Shown here: positions 8,866-16,286 of the stretch, one piece after another
Numbering within the stretch: the stretch's first letter is position 1
How the letters are laid out: every line of letters begins with the position of its first letter
Assembly (NCBI GenBank): GCA_002705055.1
Contig: PAHY01000013.1
Coordinates: 37,855-101,854, forward strand
Direction: 5' to 3'
DNA from: Planctomycetota bacterium
Lineage (GTDB): Bacteria > Planctomycetota > UBA1135
Length of the DNA stretch: 64,000 nucleotides
Notes under the pieces: model-generated
Told to the model about the DNA's origin: nothing
What the model saw: the letters and a program-made list of their open reading frames with translations, nothing else
The model's database searches: none
Made by a program: the position numbers and the translations under genes

Positions 8866-9804
8866 CTAGAGCAGGCCCTTCTCGCGCAGCGTCTCGATGT
8901 CGGCGCGGATCGCTTCGGCCGAGGCGTTGAGCTTGGCCATGCCGCCGTCCTCGATTTCGAGTTCGACGATGCGCTCGACACCGTTCTTGCCGAGCACGCA
9001 GGGCACGCCCATGTACAGTCCGGACAGACCGTACTGACCATCGAGATAAGCCGCGCAGGGCAGCAGGCGGTGCTCATCGCGCAGGATCGACTTGGCCATG
9101 GCCACCGCGGCGGCCGAAGGCGCGTAGTAAGCCGAACCGGTCTTGAGCAGGTTGACGATCTCGGCGCCCCCGTGCTGGGTGCGGTGGTTGAGAGCGTCGA
9201 TCTCGTCGGTGGGAATCAGGTTGGGGATCGAGACCCCGTCCACCGTCGAGAACTGCGGCATGGGCACCATCGAGTCGCCGTGGCCACCCAGCACCATGCA
9301 GCGCACGTCGCGCACCCCGCCGCCGAGGTTGTCGGCGATGAACCAGGCCATCCGCGCCGAGTCGAGCACGCCGGCCATGCCCACCACGCGGTTGCGCTCG
9401 AAGCCGAGCCGCTCGGCCATGAGGTAGACCATGGTGTCGAGCGGGTTGGAGACGACGATCACGCGCGCCTCCGGCGAGCCGGCCTTCACGTAGTCGCCGA
9501 CCGCGTTGATGATCTTGCCGTTGACCTCGAGCAGATCGCTGCGGTCCATGCCCGGCTTGCGCGGCATGCCGGCGGTCATGATCACCAGATCCGAGCCGGC
9601 GGTGTCGGCCGGGTCGTTGGTGCCGACGACGCGGGCGGCGTAGCCCTCGACGGCGGCAGCCTGGTTGAGGTCGAGCGCGATGCCCTGGGGGCGCCCTTCG
9701 AGGATGTCGATCAGGACGATCTCTTGTGCGATCTCCTGCTCGGCCAACCGCTGGGCGCAGGTCATGCCGACAAAGCCGGCTCCTACGACGGTGACACGGG
9801 TCAT
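8866..9804 (-). CDS. mdh: Malate dehydrogenase (LDH-like, type 3)
   Basis: 312 aa NAD-dependent oxidoreductase interconverting malate and oxaloacetate. The dinucleotide loop is GAGFVG at 8-13. Substrate arginines in MPRKPGMDR (Arg82, Arg88) identify it as malate rather than lactate dehydrogenase, where position 82 would be Gln. Asp148, Arg151 and His175 (GGHGDS) form the catalytic set. It is the first gene of the mdh-pyk-rpmH run. A TAGAAT hexamer at 9842-9847 (minus strand), about 38 bases upstream of the start, could be the -10 element, but no convincing -35 stands 17 bases before it. Confidence 0.95.
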   Translation of the reverse strand: MTRVTVVGAGFVGMTCAQRLAEQEIAQEIVLIDILEGRPQGIALDLNQAAAVEGYAARVVGTNDPADTAGSDLVIMTAGMPRKPGMDRSDLLEVNGKIINAVGDYVKAGSPEARVIVVSNPLDTMVYLMAERLGFERNRVVGMAGVLDSARMAWFIADNLGGGVRDVRCMVLGGHGDSMVPMPQFSTVDGVSIPNLIPTDEIDALNHRTQHGGAEIVNLLKTGSAYYAPSAAAVAMAKSILRDEHRLLPCAAYLDGQYGLSGLYMGVPCVLGKNGVERIVELEIEDGGMAKLNASAEAIRADIETLREKGLL

Positions 9805-9855
9805 GGTCTGTTCAGCGCCTCCGGGACGGAGACGGGCGCAGATTCTAGGCCCGAG

Positions 9856-10902
9856 TCAGGCTTCCAGAAAGGACTTTCCGTTGGTGTTCCACCAGGTCGT
9901 CCAGGCGTCGTAGGCCTGCTTGCGCTTGGCCTCGGTGCCGTTGTGGTCGTAGCGGAAGTTCTGACCAGTAATCAGCCGTAGGCTCTGGACCGCCGCCTGG
10001 CGGACAAAGCCGATCTCATCCATCAGCGCCTCGACCAGGTGCGGGACCGAGGGCTTCGAACGCCAGTCCCCCAGGGTCTTCGCCGCGTAGAAACGGTTGA
10101 ACTCGTAAGGGTCGGTCAGCATCGGAATCAGATGCGGGACCAGCCGGGCGTCTTCCTGGGTCGACAGCTTCTCGAGCGCGTCCAGCCGCTCGTCCTGGTC
10201 GCTGGAGCGCAGCTGACGGACCAGTCCGGCGATCGCGGGCGGGAACTCTTCGGCGCTGCCCTCGCCGCTGCCGGCAGCCGGGCCGCGGGCGGCCAGATCG
10301 CGCTGCGTGGCCTCGAGGGTGTCGAGGCGGTCGCGCAGCGCCGAAGCCACCCCGCGCTGTTCGGCCAGACGCTCGGTGGCGAGCGTGAGTTCGGCCTCGG
10401 ACTTACCGAGGCGACGGCCCAGGGCGTCGATCTCGAGGGCGAGCTGGCCCAGCTGCTCGGTTTCCTCCTGCAGGCTGCGCAGCCGCCCGTCCATGGTCTC
10501 TTCCACCGAGCTCAGGCGGTCGCCCAGTTCGTCGATCTGAGCCGCGGTCAGTCCGGATTCACGATCGATGGCGGTGAGCACCTCCTGGATCTTGTCCTCG
10601 ACGGTGCCGGCGTACATCTTGGCCTGCACTTCGAGGGTATCCGCCGTGTCTTCCCGCAGCCGCTGGCGCGCCTGATCGCCGTCCCACCAGACGTAGCCGG
10701 CTCCACCCAACGCGATCACCGCGAGGAAGAAGGCCACCAGGCCGCCGCCCCCGCCGCTGCTCCGGCCGCCCTCGACGACGCCGAGCAGGCCCATGCAATC
10801 CGGGCAGACGGACCGCTCTCCCTGCACCACGGCATTTCCGGAGTCGACTTCGGCCTGAGGGACAGAGACGCCACAGACGGTGCAGAAGTGAAGCTCAGCC
10901 AT
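9856..10902 (-). CDS. Zinc-ribbon, single-span membrane, coiled-coil and HEAT-repeat protein of unknown function
   Basis: 348 aa from the ATG at 10900-10902. The in-frame extension to 11016 would overlap the neighbouring gene and carries no conserved start. Cys7/Cys10 and Cys33/Cys36 form a small zinc ribbon. A Gly-rich linker leads to a membrane helix at about 55-73. Residues 75-220 look like a long coiled coil rich in Glu, Leu and Arg. Residues 230-330 contain HEAT-like helical repeats (VPHLIPMLTDP, VPHLVEALMDEIGFVRQAAVQSL). The C-terminal motif LITGQNFRYD then AWTTWW recurs in the lipoprotein at 59.9-60.8 kb. The cytoplasmic zinc ribbon plus external HEAT scaffold suggests a protein-protein adaptor, but no function is known to me. 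Confidence 0.75.
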   Translation of the reverse strand: MAELHFCTVCGVSVPQAEVDSGNAVVQGERSVCPDCMGLLGVVEGGRSSGGGGGLVAFFLAVIALGGAGYVWWDGDQARQRLREDTADTLEVQAKMYAGTVEDKIQEVLTAIDRESGLTAAQIDELGDRLSSVEETMDGRLRSLQEETEQLGQLALEIDALGRRLGKSEAELTLATERLAEQRGVASALRDRLDTLEATQRDLAARGPAAGSGEGSAEEFPPAIAGLVRQLRSSDQDERLDALEKLSTQEDARLVPHLIPMLTDPYEFNRFYAAKTLGDWRSKPSVPHLVEALMDEIGFVRQAAVQSLRLITGQNFRYDHNGTEAKRKQAYDAWTTWWNTNGKSFLEA

Positions 10903-10975
10903 ATCCGCAGCATAGCGGGACAGGTCGCCCGGGTCACAGCCCCCGAACGGGCTGAGCGCCGCGAAATCACGAGGA

Positions 10976-11590
10976 TCAACGCCGACTGAGCGTGCGAAGC
11001 TCCGGAATCGGCGCATCCGGGCCGAAGGGAAGCGCGTCTGAGGCCCGCTGCTCTGGGCTCAAAAGGCCTGCTTCCACCAACTCCTCAGCGGACAGCCAGT
11101 CCGTCGAGCCGTCGCCGCGCAGGAGCCAGATCTGCCCACGTGGCGTGATCCGCGCGCTGGCGGCCAGGACGAGATCGCGTGATGGATGCGCGAGCTGATC
11201 CCGCAGCGACGGATCCCCGAAGTCATCGAAGGCCGCGAATCCCAGGACCGCAGCTTCGGTCCTCGCTCGCTCGAGATCCCGCTCGGCCGCTTCCTTCGAG
11301 CGATCCGGCCATTCGTGACCAGGGAAGAAACGCAGAGGCGAAAGACTTCCCTGCCTGGCCCGATCGGCATCCCAGAGCGCCAGCAGGAAGTCCTCGCCGT
11401 TGCCCGGCGGCCACTGCTGCTCGTGCTCATTCCGATACATCATCAGTTGGGAATAGAGCTCACGCAGCTGGATCCGCTCAACCGGCTTGGGCGGCCCACA
11501 GCCCTCCGGACGGTCGACGAAAAGGGCGACCGCCCCGGTGGAGCCAATCAGGAAAACCAGGCCCAGAGCCAGCCGCAACCAATCAGTCAT
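10976..11590 (-). CDS. Pseudopilin-derived membrane-anchored protein, divergent copy
   Basis: 204 aa, with one N-terminal hydrophobic segment (about 5-24) followed by LRELYSQLMMYRNEHEQQWP and GNGEDFLLALW. This aligns with the same region of the pseudopilin at 19022-19717 (MRELYTWLQMYKN, then SWPTGTGQKFILQLW). The C-terminus SPEQRASDALPFGPDAPIPELRTL matches the paralogues' ending IDAGIVPVGPSSPIPQLRTV. It lacks the GFTLLE prepilin cleavage motif, and the central region has drifted, losing the NATFAHRNSIVYMT block. The ATG at 11588-11590 overlaps the TGA of the upstream paralogue by 8 bases, so the two are translationally coupled. Function is unknown; descent from a type II secretion or type IV pilus minor pilin is inferred. 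Confidence 0.72.
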   Translation of the reverse strand: MTDWLRLALGLVFLIGSTGAVALFVDRPEGCGPPKPVERIQLRELYSQLMMYRNEHEQQWPPGNGEDFLLALWDADRARQGSLSPLRFFPGHEWPDRSKEAAERDLERARTEAAVLGFAAFDDFGDPSLRDQLAHPSRDLVLAASARITPRGQIWLLRGDGSTDWLSAEELVEAGLLSPEQRASDALPFGPDAPIPELRTLSRR

Positions 11591-12389
11591 TCGACACGGT
11601 GCGAAGCTGCGGGATCGGCGAGCTCGGCCCGACCGGAACGATGCCCGCGTCGATGTCGTCCTGATGAAGCAAGCCCTGCTCCAGCAGCTGGTCGATCTGC
11701 AGCGCATGCACCGCACCATCGGCGGTCATGTAGACGATCGCGTTGCGATGCGCGAAGGTCGCGTTCGCCAGGATGGTGACCTCATGCGGGTGCGTCATCA
11801 TCCGCGCGCGCAAGCTGGGATCGTGCCGAGTATCCAGCGCCGCGTAGTTGATCATGCCGGGCATCAGACTGCTGCGGTCGGAGAGGTACTCCACCACCGA
11901 CTGCTCATGCGGATCAAGTCCAAGCAGGGCCAGGTACTCGGTCGCGTTCTCGCTGGCCGAGAAGAAGCGCTCGGCCTCTTCCTGGGTCCGCCGCACGGTC
12001 CCCTCCCACCAAAGCTCCAGCAGGAAAGCCTGACCGTTTCCACGAGGCCAGCGCTGATCGTTGGCGTTCAGGTGCATCATGAAGTGCACGTAGTGCTGCC
12101 GCATTTGCGCCTTCTCCGCCGCCACCGTCGATTCGGCGATCGCTTCATGAACCGATTGCCTGGAGTCGACGAAGACCAGCGTTCCGACCAGGGTCAGCAG
12201 CCCGAGAACGACCAGCTGCGAACCAAAGCCCAGCGCCAGGAGCAGGGCGAGAGCCAGGACCCAAAGCAGAGCCCCGGTCCCGACGGCCACCGATTCGGCG
12301 GGCGCGGGCTCCTGCCCCAGGGCCAGGCCCGTCAAGCCGAGGGCGACGGCCACGATCAGCAGGAGGAGACGCAGGGTGCGAGGGCTCAC
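11583..12389 (-). CDS. Pseudopilin-derived membrane protein lacking the prepilin signal
   Basis: 268 aa. Residues 1-25 look like a signal peptide. A long hydrophobic region at about 38-75 probably holds two further membrane segments. From about residue 95 it aligns closely with the pseudopilin at 19022-19717, sharing RFFSA-ENATEYLA-LG-DP, ILANATFAHRNAIVYMT, and ending in DDIDAGIVPVGPSSPIPQLR. Unlike that protein it has no GFTLLE motif, so it should not be processed by prepilin peptidase. Instead the globular domain is tethered by unrelated helices. It is coupled to the 10976-11590 copy. It may bind or modulate the pseudopilin, but nothing in the sequence shows this. Confidence 0.78.
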   Translation of the reverse strand: MSPRTLRLLLLIVAVALGLTGLALGQEPAPAESVAVGTGALLWVLALALLLALGFGSQLVVLGLLTLVGTLVFVDSRQSVHEAIAESTVAAEKAQMRQHYVHFMMHLNANDQRWPRGNGQAFLLELWWEGTVRRTQEEAERFFSASENATEYLALLGLDPHEQSVVEYLSDRSSLMPGMINYAALDTRHDPSLRARMMTHPHEVTILANATFAHRNAIVYMTADGAVHALQIDQLLEQGLLHQDDIDAGIVPVGPSSPIPQLRTVSND

Positions 12390-12441
12390 GAACCCAGCCT
12401 AGCAGGCCAAACCGGCCCCCCGACCTGCGCGGTCAGCTGCT

Positions 12442-13545
12442 CTAAACCCGCATTTCCACGGCCGGCGTCGCCTCGTGGAGCCAACCGCCGCCCAGCAGCC
12501 GGTCGCCGCGATACACCGCCAGCCCCTGACCCGGGGTGACGCTCTCGGCCGGGCGGGCGAACTCGATGCGGACCCGCTGCTTGCCCAGGCCCTCGACGCG
12601 CGCCGGCACCCCGCCGGGCGAGCTGCGGTACTGCACCGTGACCTCGTCCCAGACCTCGCCCTCGGCAAGCGAGCAGCCAAAGCCACGAAATTCCGCGACC
12701 GTCGCGACCGCGCAGCCGGTCGCCGCGCGCGGGCCGACGATCACATCGCCGGTGTCCGGCCGAATATCGACCACGTACATCGGCTCGGTGGCGGCGAAGC
12801 CCAGCCCGCGCCGCTGGCCCCGGGTGAATCCCATGTAGCCCTCGTGCCGGGCCCGCTCCTTGCCGTCGAGGTCAACGATGCGGCCGGGCTTACCGAGCCC
12901 GCCGCGCTTGCGCAGCACATCGCGGTAGTCGCCGCTGGGGACGAAGCAGATCTCCTGGCTGTCTGGCTTACCGAAGACCGGCAGCCCGGCTTCTTCCGCG
13001 ATCCGGCGCGTCTCGGACTTCTGAAGCCCGCCGACCGGCAGCAGCGTGCGCGCCAGAATAGAGGGCGCCACCGGGAACAGCACGTAGGACTGATCCTTGT
13101 GGGCGTCGGCGCCGCGCAGCAGCTCGGGGCCCTGTTCGCCTTGGCGGATCTGAGCGTAGTGGCCGGTCGCGATCCACTGCGCGCCGATGGCATCGGCGAA
13201 GTCCGCCAGCGCGCCGAATTTGATGTCGCGGTTGCAGACCGCGCAGGGGTTAGGGGTGCGGCCGGCCGCGTACTCGTCGTGGAAGTAGTTCTGCACGGAA
13301 GCGAACTCCTCGTGCATATCGACGGCGTGGTACGGAATGCCGAGTTGGTCGGCAACCAGCGCGGCATCCCGGGCGTCTTCGGCCGAGCAGCAGCCCTGCT
13401 TGGTCGAGCAGGATCCAGCCGGCCGGCTGATCCCGTTGCGCAGGAAGCAGCCGACCACCTCGTAGCCCTGCTGCGCGAGCAGCAGAGCGGCGACGCTGGA
13501 GTCGACTCCGCCCGAAAGGGCGACCAGAACGCGTTCGGAGCTCAT
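12442..13545 (-). CDS. mnmA: tRNA-specific 2-thiouridylase
   Basis: 367 aa. MnmA thiolates U34 of tRNA Lys, Gln and Glu using ATP and sulfur relayed by persulfide carriers. The PP-loop SGGVDSS is near residue 10. The two catalytic cysteines are in NPCAVCNRDIKFG and SQEICFVPSGDYR, and the GCCSAEDARDA region and C-terminal beta domains are normal. The start is ATG at 13543-13545, giving MSSERVLVALSGG. The next upstream ATG (13588-13590) sits inside a probable -10 element, so it is unlikely to be used. It diverges from yajC, and the 88-base gap contains a palindrome in the promoter spacer. Confidence 0.95.
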   Translation of the reverse strand: MSSERVLVALSGGVDSSVAALLLAQQGYEVVGCFLRNGISRPAGSCSTKQGCCSAEDARDAALVADQLGIPYHAVDMHEEFASVQNYFHDEYAAGRTPNPCAVCNRDIKFGALADFADAIGAQWIATGHYAQIRQGEQGPELLRGADAHKDQSYVLFPVAPSILARTLLPVGGLQKSETRRIAEEAGLPVFGKPDSQEICFVPSGDYRDVLRKRGGLGKPGRIVDLDGKERARHEGYMGFTRGQRRGLGFAATEPMYVVDIRPDTGDVIVGPRAATGCAVATVAEFRGFGCSLAEGEVWDEVTVQYRSSPGGVPARVEGLGKQRVRIEFARPAESVTPGQGLAVYRGDRLLGGGWLHEATPAVEMRV

Positions 13546-13588
13546 CGGATGCGCACCGCGGACCAGGGCGGCGCTAGACTGACTCGCC

Positions 13589-13617
13589 ATTTTCGCACGA
13601 ACCTCCGTTCGTGCCAA
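13589..13617 (-). promoter_or_regulatory. Candidate mnmA promoter with a palindromic operator in its spacer
   Basis: On the minus strand TTGGCA (13612-13617) and GAAAAT (13589-13594) are 17 bases apart, a plausible -35/-10 pair giving a leader of about 37 bases before mnmA. The perfect inverted repeat GCACGAAC (13595-13602) and GTTCGTGC (13607-13614) with a 4-base centre fills the whole spacer. Its inner arms CGAAC-N4-GTTCG match the arms of the Bacillus-type LexA box, but the centre does not. A repressor site is the simplest reading. A transcript hairpin for the divergent yajC message is an alternative. Confidence 0.5.
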
Positions 13618-13633
13618 CGGAATCAACAGACCT

Positions 13634-14059
13634 GTGATTGAGTTCCTCCAGCAAGGCGGCGATTCCTTCGCCCCGCCCTCCACCCTCGGCGACGCCCCGA
13701 GCCTGAACGCCACCACCGAACAGTCGGGAGGCGCGGCCGGCGGAGCCAACGGGGGCGCGCAGCCCTCGCCGTACGGCGGCATGTGGATGCTCGGCCTGAT
13801 GTTCCTGGTGATCTGGATGTTCCTGATCCGCCCGGAGCGCAAGCGTCAGCGCGAGGCGCAGCAGATGCGCGACTCGATCAAGAAAGGCGACGCGGTCGTG
13901 ACCGCGGGCGGCATCCACGGCAAGGTCGCCGCCATGGACGAAGCGACGCTCACCCTGGAGGTCGCGGACAAGGTGCGGATCAAATTCAACCGTAACGCTG
14001 TGGCCGCGGTCTCGTCTTCCGAGAAGAAGGCCGAAGCCAAGGAAGAGAGCAAGGAGTAG
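13634..14059 (+). CDS. yajC: Preprotein translocase auxiliary subunit YajC
   Basis: 141 aa, GTG start. It has a longer-than-usual N-terminal Gly/Ser/Ala segment (1-48), one membrane helix (about 49-66, ending in the family signature FLIRPERKR), then RDSIKKGDAVVTAGGIHGKV and a charged tail. YajC associates with SecDF-YidC around the SecYEG channel and AcrB-like pumps. SecD and SecF genes are not in the window; the next gene is yraN, 35 bases downstream. It diverges from mnmA. Confidence 0.93.
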   Translation: MIEFLQQGGDSFAPPSTLGDAPSLNATTEQSGGAAGGANGGAQPSPYGGMWMLGLMFLVIWMFLIRPERKRQREAQQMRDSIKKGDAVVTAGGIHGKVAAMDEATLTLEVADKVRIKFNRNAVAAVSSSEKKAEAKEESKE

Positions 14060-14094
14060 TCCTCGCTCCTGGGTGGCGGCCTGGTGTCGCGCCC

Positions 14095-14478
14095 ATGAGT
14101 TCCTCCGATCCCCGTCACGTCCTCGGCCAGCGCGCCGAGGACTTTGTCCATCAAGCGCTGTGTGCGGCGGGCTGGCAGTGCTGGGCGCGCAACACGCGTG
14201 CGCTGCACGCCGAGGTGGACTGGCTCGGCCTGCCTCCTGCCGGCGATGTTCTGGTCGCCATCGAGGTCAAGGCGCGCCACGAGCTGGATCCCGGCCACCC
14301 CGGCGACTGGCTGCGCTGGCGTCAGCGACGGCGGCTCGCGCGCACGCTGGAGGCTCTGGCGCTGCGCTGCAATTGGCCGGGGCCGGCGCGGCTGGATCTG
14401 GTCACGGTCACGGTCGTGGCTGGCCAGCCAGTCGCCTGGGAGCATTGGCCAGACGTGCTCGACGGGAGCGGCCCCTAG
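14095..14478 (+). CDS. YraN/UPF0102 family predicted nuclease
   Basis: 127 aa. The pattern LGQRAEDFVHQAL, then AE-VD at 39-42 and IEVKAR at 56-61 gives the restriction-endonuclease-like core (Glu40, Asp42, Glu57, Lys59) of the UPF0102 family. The family is usually found near ribosomal protein or Holliday-junction genes and is thought to act on DNA or RNA, without a settled role. It probably shares a transcript with yajC. Its TAG stop overlaps the stop of the convergent lipoprotein gene by 4 bases. Confidence 0.82.
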   Translation: MSSSDPRHVLGQRAEDFVHQALCAAGWQCWARNTRALHAEVDWLGLPPAGDVLVAIEVKARHELDPGHPGDWLRWRQRRRLARTLEALALRCNWPGPARLDLVTVTVVAGQPVAWEHWPDVLDGSGP

Positions 14479-16286
14479 TCCGTCTTCTGCCGCGCCTTCA
14501 GCATCAGCTGGCTCACGACCTCGCCCGGGATCGGCTGAATGCTCTGTTCGGCCAGCAGGCTCCGGGCCAGCTCTGCCAGCTGCGCTTCGCTGCGAGAGTG
14601 CCAACGCGCCAGCGCCGGCCAGCCGGCGGCGCGCGCGTGCATGACCAGCTCGCGCATCAGGCGGCGATACGGGCGGAAATAGGGCTGGCCGGGGTCTTGG
14701 GCGGTCTCGATCGTCTGCGCCAGCAGCAGCTTGGCGCGCGGGCCCGCCGCCAGCGCACGGAGCTGCGCGCGATACTCCCAGTCGGCCAGGACCCAGCCAT
14801 CCTGAAACCACGACCCGACCGCGCGCTGCAGCTGGCCCCACCAGGCCGGGTTCTGGCCGCTCGCAATCGGCAGGACATCGGGGAGATGGCCCAGCTCATG
14901 CAGCAGGAGCGCCTCCCACTCGGCCTGTTCGGCGGTTGCGGCTTCCTCGGCAAGCAGCTGCGCCCGTAGACGCAGGCCCAGGTCGAGGCTCTCCGGCAGC
15001 GCCCCCGGAAGGTCCGGAACATCGACTCCGGACCAGGGATCCGTTGCGACTCCGGCGGGAAGCTCCCAGCTACTCAGGCGCTGCGCACGACGTTCCCAGG
15101 CGCGGGCCGTCCGGGCATTCAGATCGCGGCGGACGAAGAAGCCGCGGAAGACCGCCCCGCCGCTGACCCAGCCGGCCTCGCCGCGCGCGTCCGCGGCGCT
15201 CACGATCTCGACGGCCTGCTCGAGGCCCGGCCAGTCCAGCGACCAGCGTTCGACCCCGCGCAGTTCCACCGCGCGCGCTCCCTGGAGCCAGCTCCAGCCC
15301 ACCAGGACCAGCCGCTGATGCCGATGCAGCAAGGCGCTGAGCTCGCCGGCGTCGAGTTCAGGGCGCAGCAGCAACCCGGCGCCGAAAGGAAGGCGATACA
15401 TCGGGCTGTTGCCCCAGACGGCAGGGAGTCCAAGGTGCAGCGCCCAGCCATCCATCCGCGCGAGAAGCTCCGGCAGGCCGATCTGCGGCGCATAGGCGAG
15501 CTGCGCGTGCATCCGCTCCAGCAGTAGGTCCAGCGCCTGCTGCTCCTCCGCCGAGCCAGGTGCGACCGGGCTCGCGGCGGGTGGCTGACTGCGCAACGCG
15601 CGATCCGCGGCCGCGACGCGGATGATCGCCTCGGCGCCGGCCCGCCGAGCCATCTGCTCCAGTTCGCTGAGCGCTGCCGGGGATCCGTGGTCGAGCGCCG
15701 CGTCGAGGAGCCCCCGCCACGGGCGCGCTTCGCCTTGGGCTTCGCGCAGCCGCGCTTCGATCAGGCTGCGGAAATCGGCCGCGTCCGGCCAGGGCGGAGC
15801 CTCGCGCAGGTGCACCGCCGCCGCCTGCAGTTCGCCGTTCTGCAGGCAGGCCCCCGCCGCGCCGAGCCGGATCCAGGCATGCCGCGGATGGGCCTGCGCC
15901 AGCTCTTCGAAACGATGCAGGAGCCGCACCGGGTCCTCCAGGAGCCGCGCGTGCAGATAGGCCCGATCCGGGTCGAAGGGGGCTTCGGCGAGCCGTGCCG
16001 CGGCCTCCTTCAGCAGTCCCGCCCGTTGTCCGAGGAGCAGCAGCTCGGCCTGGTGGTAACGCTCCCCTTCAATCGAACCGGTGGCTTCCCAGCGCGCCTC
16101 CCAGGCCAGCTGACGGCTCGCGGCGGTGTCGCCGCGCCAGATGGCGGCCCAGAGCGCCTGGGGGTGAAAATCTGCCGGCGGGGTTGGCCCGGCGGCGAGA
16201 GTCTGGCAGGCAGCGGTCAGGAAGGCGAGGCCGAGCGCGACGGCCAGCCACCGTGCTTGTGCCCAGACCGCCTCGCAGCTTCTCAC
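14475..16286 (-). CDS. Lipoprotein with TPR-like N-terminus and HELGH zinc-peptidase-like motif
   Basis: 603 aa from GTG at 16284-16286, which overlaps the ribD TGA (GTGA). The frame upstream of this is a shadow of ribD. A hydrophobic signal ends in LTAAC, a lipobox. Residues to about 270 are helical, Ala/Leu/Glu-rich and TPR-like. The HELGH pentapeptide at 463-467 within WEALLLHELGHLPDVLP matches the HExxH zinc site of gluzincin or minigluzincin peptidases. A third ligand was not identified, so activity is uncertain. It is the last gene of a coupled set with miaB and ribD. I do not recognise the family. Confidence 0.72.
   Translation of the reverse strand: MRSCEAVWAQARWLAVALGLAFLTAACQTLAAGPTPPADFHPQALWAAIWRGDTAASRQLAWEARWEATGSIEGERYHQAELLLLGQRAGLLKEAAARLAEAPFDPDRAYLHARLLEDPVRLLHRFEELAQAHPRHAWIRLGAAGACLQNGELQAAAVHLREAPPWPDAADFRSLIEARLREAQGEARPWRGLLDAALDHGSPAALSELEQMARRAGAEAIIRVAAADRALRSQPPAASPVAPGSAEEQQALDLLLERMHAQLAYAPQIGLPELLARMDGWALHLGLPAVWGNSPMYRLPFGAGLLLRPELDAGELSALLHRHQRLVLVGWSWLQGARAVELRGVERWSLDWPGLEQAVEIVSAADARGEAGWVSGGAVFRGFFVRRDLNARTARAWERRAQRLSSWELPAGVATDPWSGVDVPDLPGALPESLDLGLRLRAQLLAEEAATAEQAEWEALLLHELGHLPDVLPIASGQNPAWWGQLQRAVGSWFQDGWVLADWEYRAQLRALAAGPRAKLLLAQTIETAQDPGQPYFRPYRRLMRELVMHARAAGWPALARWHSRSEAQLAELARSLLAEQSIQPIPGEVVSQLMLKARQKTD

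Noticed and set aside
13546..13842. N-terminal extension of mnmA across the divergent promoter into yajC
   Set aside because: Low-complexity translation with no MnmA similarity, and it would bury the promoter palindrome.
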